Assembly: GCA_938009275.1 (NCBI GenBank)
Contig: CALLHY010000062.1
Location: 1 to 64,000 of the forward strand
DNA from: an uncultured bacterium
GTDB taxonomy: Bacteria; Cloacimonadota; Cloacimonadia; Cloacimonadales; Cloacimonadaceae
DNA: 64,000 bases
Reading direction: 5' to 3'
Under the pieces are notes generated by a model. That model ran no database searches. It had not been told where the DNA came from and was given only the letters and a program-made list of their open reading frames with translations. The position numbers and the translations under genes were made by a program. Positions 62,559 through 64,000 of this stretch are shown here, piece after piece. Numbering within the stretch: the first letter of the stretch is position 1; every line of letters starts with the position of its first letter.

Positions 62559-63446
62559 CTACTTCATTTCCACCCAATAATCACTAGCATTGATATCCGA
62601 ACTACCAGAGTGATAGTTGCTGGCTTGTACGGATTGAATTTGGCGTACCTTTATGTCTTCCCAAACCCATCCTAGTGGTTTGGCTAAGGTTTCCAGCTTG
62701 CCTATGAATTCCTTCGAGGCATAAGCGAAAGGGCCACATTGAATGTACACTATGTCTTTCAGCTTGTAATCACCAATGCTGGAAATGTTCAATGAAACGC
62801 TTTTGCTATTTATGTTCGTATGTAACATAGCATTGGATAAGTGCCTCGGGTAATCTAACTCAAAAGCCTGTAATGCAGAGTCTACTATCACAATAGACCC
62901 GCTTGATTGATACATGGCATCGGTCATAAACCTTGAAAACGACAGTGAGCCGCCAAAATGCTCGAAATGTTCCATTGCGTTATCAAGTGGGTGTACTGTA
63001 TACGGGTGAGGAACAGGATCGAACTTCCCAAGATGAATAGACTTCAAACCCCTTAGCCACATACTCTCCCGCAATGTAGGCATTATTATGCGTAAATCAT
63101 CATGGGGTATGGGATTGTGTTGCGATTCTACAGCCAGATAGGCAGGTATGTTATCAAGCTCAATTCTATGCAATTCCACTTCGTATGCATCCTGGCTAAT
63201 GAACTTTATCTTATGCCAGCCTCTGAATCCCTTTGCATCCAGCCAGGGAATTAACGCAATCCCCCTCCAGGTTTCAGACACCGTTTTACCACCCTTATTC
63301 CTACTGGTACTAAAGGTGGATAGCTCCATGTTCGTTAGTTCAGTGTAGCTAATTTCAACGCTGTTTCCTGTGGTATCAACTATGCTTATTGCGTTTAAAT
63401 AAAACGCTGTTATCAAAAGACAAGTAACAAGAAAAGCTCTAATCAT
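62559..63446 (-). CDS. Secreted protein with a molybdopterin-domain-like fold
   Basis: 295 residues, signal peptide MIRAFLVTCLLITAFYLNA. The start at 63446 has TTGGAG upstream; the ATG at 63476 lacks a site. Residues about 25-140 resemble the oxidoreductase molybdopterin-binding (sulfite-oxidase-like) fold: VEISYTELTNMELSTF, TWRGIALIPWLDAKGF, HKIKFISQDAYEVELHRIEL, IPAYLAVESQHNPIPHDD, LRIIMPTLRESMWLRGLKSI. The Mo-ligand cysteine of catalytic members is not seen, so it may bind the cofactor poorly or serve a structural role. Divergent from the leader and lipoprotein at 63541. Confidence 0.6.
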   Translation of the reverse strand: MIRAFLVTCLLITAFYLNAISIVDTTGNSVEISYTELTNMELSTFSTSRNKGGKTVSETWRGIALIPWLDAKGFRGWHKIKFISQDAYEVELHRIELDNIPAYLAVESQHNPIPHDDLRIIMPTLRESMWLRGLKSIHLGKFDPVPHPYTVHPLDNAMEHFEHFGGSLSFSRFMTDAMYQSSGSIVIVDSALQAFELDYPRHLSNAMLHTNINSKSVSLNISSIGDYKLKDIVYIQCGPFAYASKEFIGKLETLAKPLGWVWEDIKVRQIQSVQASNYHSGSSDINASDYWVEMK

Positions 63447-63495
63447 GAGTAATCTCCAATTGAGTTTGGGCTTCATATTTAGACAATGGTGTTTA

Positions 63496-63520
63496 TGTCA
63501 ACCTGCTTCTGATGTTGACA
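63496..63520. repeat. Inverted repeat in a divergent promoter region
   Basis: TGTCAAC (63496-63502), 11-nt spacer, GTTGACA (63514-63520), perfect. It lies between the divergent genes at 63446 and 63689 and could be a regulator site; each arm also contains a TTGACA-like -35. Confidence 0.45.
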
Positions 63521-63540
63521 AATAATAGCATGTTAATCTC

Positions 63541-63688
63541 ATGGTCTCAGCCGAGTGGTTGATCCTAAACAGCATAGCAAGGACTGCCACCGTTAGGGTA
63601 TGACGGGAAACGGTCATGCCTCCCTTTTGGAAAGGCTACAGAGGAAATACGCTCCCTGTATGCCTCCTGCTTTTCATGGAGGTAAAAA
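63541..63688 (+). ncRNA. Structured 5' leader, possible Moco-type riboswitch
   Basis: About 150 nt of untranslated leader with three clear hairpins: GGTATGAC (63597-63604) with GTCATGCC (63613-63620) around GGGAAACG; CCTTT (63623-63627) with AAAGG (63631-63635); and TGCCTCC (63661-63667) with GGAGGTA (63678-63684), which hides the ribosome binding site of the gene at 63689. ATGCCTCC occurs twice (63616-63623 and 63660-63667), so GAGG at 63641-63644 can compete for the sequestering arm. The GGAAACGG, ATGCCTCCC, GGAAAGGC and CGCTC elements resemble my memory of the Moco/Tuco RNA motif (Rfam RF01055), and a molybdopterin-domain-like gene is adjacent. Other riboswitch classes I considered fit worse. 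Class assignment is tentative; regulated structure is well supported. Confidence 0.5.
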
Positions 63689-64000
63689 ATGAAAAAGCTA
63701 CTCTTCATTATGGTACTAATCATCTCATTGCTGCTGATATCCTGCAGTGAGAAAGACGACAACCCCACAGACGTTAATGTTGATGGCTACAAGCTGGATC
63801 AGTTCATTACGCAGGCAACCGTGAACCAATTGATAACAAGCGATACAACTGATGAGAATGATTATCGATACTTGTTTGCTTATGAGATTGTTAGCGACGA
63901 TGCCGAACCGTGGAGCCCCCGCCAAAGCTCAAACACGAGTTCAGACCTGAAGTGGGAATCATTTAAAGAAGGTTTCTATATTCCCAGCGACAACAAGAAA
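63689..64000 (+). CDS. Lipoprotein, N-terminal part (runs off the right edge)
   Basis: 104 residues visible. Signal MKKLLFIMVLIISLLLISC gives a lipobox LISC (Cys19), followed by SEKDDNPTDVNVDGYKLDQF, then LITSDTTDENDYRYLFAYEI and PWSPRQSSNTSSDLKWESF. The ribosome binding site GGAGG sits 6 bp upstream inside a predicted hairpin of the leader. I do not recognise a family from this part. Its position behind a regulated leader and divergent from the molybdopterin-domain-like gene suggests a related function; a cofactor-dependent or cofactor-binding surface protein is possible but unproven. Confidence 0.7.
   Translation, partial: MKKLLFIMVLIISLLLISCSEKDDNPTDVNVDGYKLDQFITQATVNQLITSDTTDENDYRYLFAYEIVSDDAEPWSPRQSSNTSSDLKWESFKEGFYIPSDNKK

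Noticed and set aside
63565..63768. Minus-strand frames opposite the leader at 63541-63688
   Set aside because: They run antisense to a structured leader and a lipoprotein signal and have no family similarity.

Overview
The window looks like a chromosomal segment of a Gram-negative, amino-acid-fermenting anaerobe, most likely a member of Candidatus Cloacimonadota (WWE1). I infer this from the combination of several large secreted proteins that end in type IX-like (Por/FlgD-like) sorting domains, a giant SprA-type protein, a pyrophosphate-type phosphofructokinase, NADP-type glutamate dehydrogenase, urocanase without its usual partners, and a hydroxyacyl-CoA dehydratase-like subunit. No taxonomic marker such as rRNA is present, so the assignment is from gene content and memory of that phylum, not from a search.

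Layout. 1-151: C-terminal tail of a sorting-domain protein cut by the left edge and apparently broken upstream. 0.8-6.0 kb: htpG, tRNA-Pro(GGG), an ABC-F ATPase overlapping an HgdB-like Fe-S subunit. 6.2-10.4 kb: a secreted sorting-domain protein and a lipoprotein, translationally coupled. 10.6-17.3 kb: dNTPase-like HD protein, a small unknown protein, an Omp28-like thioredoxin-fold protein with a sorting domain, gdhA, PPi-type pfk. 17.4-22.1 kb: dnaX, a glycosyltransferase, a TM1266-like small protein, glnS. 22.4-28.2 kb: a Cys-rich protein under a near-perfect sigma-54 promoter, a tandem-repeat-rich gap, a 1304-residue secreted protein and a small conserved-looking unknown.

28.4-38.8 kb is a tightly packed minus-strand run of eight genes (cyuA-like, hutU, eukaryote-type UGPase, mlaD, a PqiC-like lipoprotein fused to a probable outer-membrane barrel, STAS-mlaE, mlaF, folA). 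39.4-43.9 kb: lipoprotein, PLP type III decarboxylase, LDH2-type dehydrogenase, outer-membrane barrel. 44.3-51.7 kb: a three-gene envelope signalling set (propeller/TPR/transglutaminase-like protein, FecR-like protein, CHASE2-adenylate/guanylate cyclase). 51.9-59.1 kb: coaX and a SprA-like type IX translocon protein. 59.3-61.9 kb: LPP20-like and CsgG-like lipoproteins. The right edge holds a molybdopterin-domain-like secreted protein and, divergently, a structured leader (possible Moco-type riboswitch) ahead of a lipoprotein that runs off the window.

The most unusual structure is a dispersed intergenic repeat, six copies in 64 kb, each built from 11-bp units arranged three direct, a 3-bp centre, three inverted. 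A separate perfect 29-bp inverted repeat shares a 17-bp edge with one of these copies. The most unusual proteins are the PqiC/beta-barrel fusion in the Mla operon and the FecR/CHASE2/transglutaminase-like cluster.
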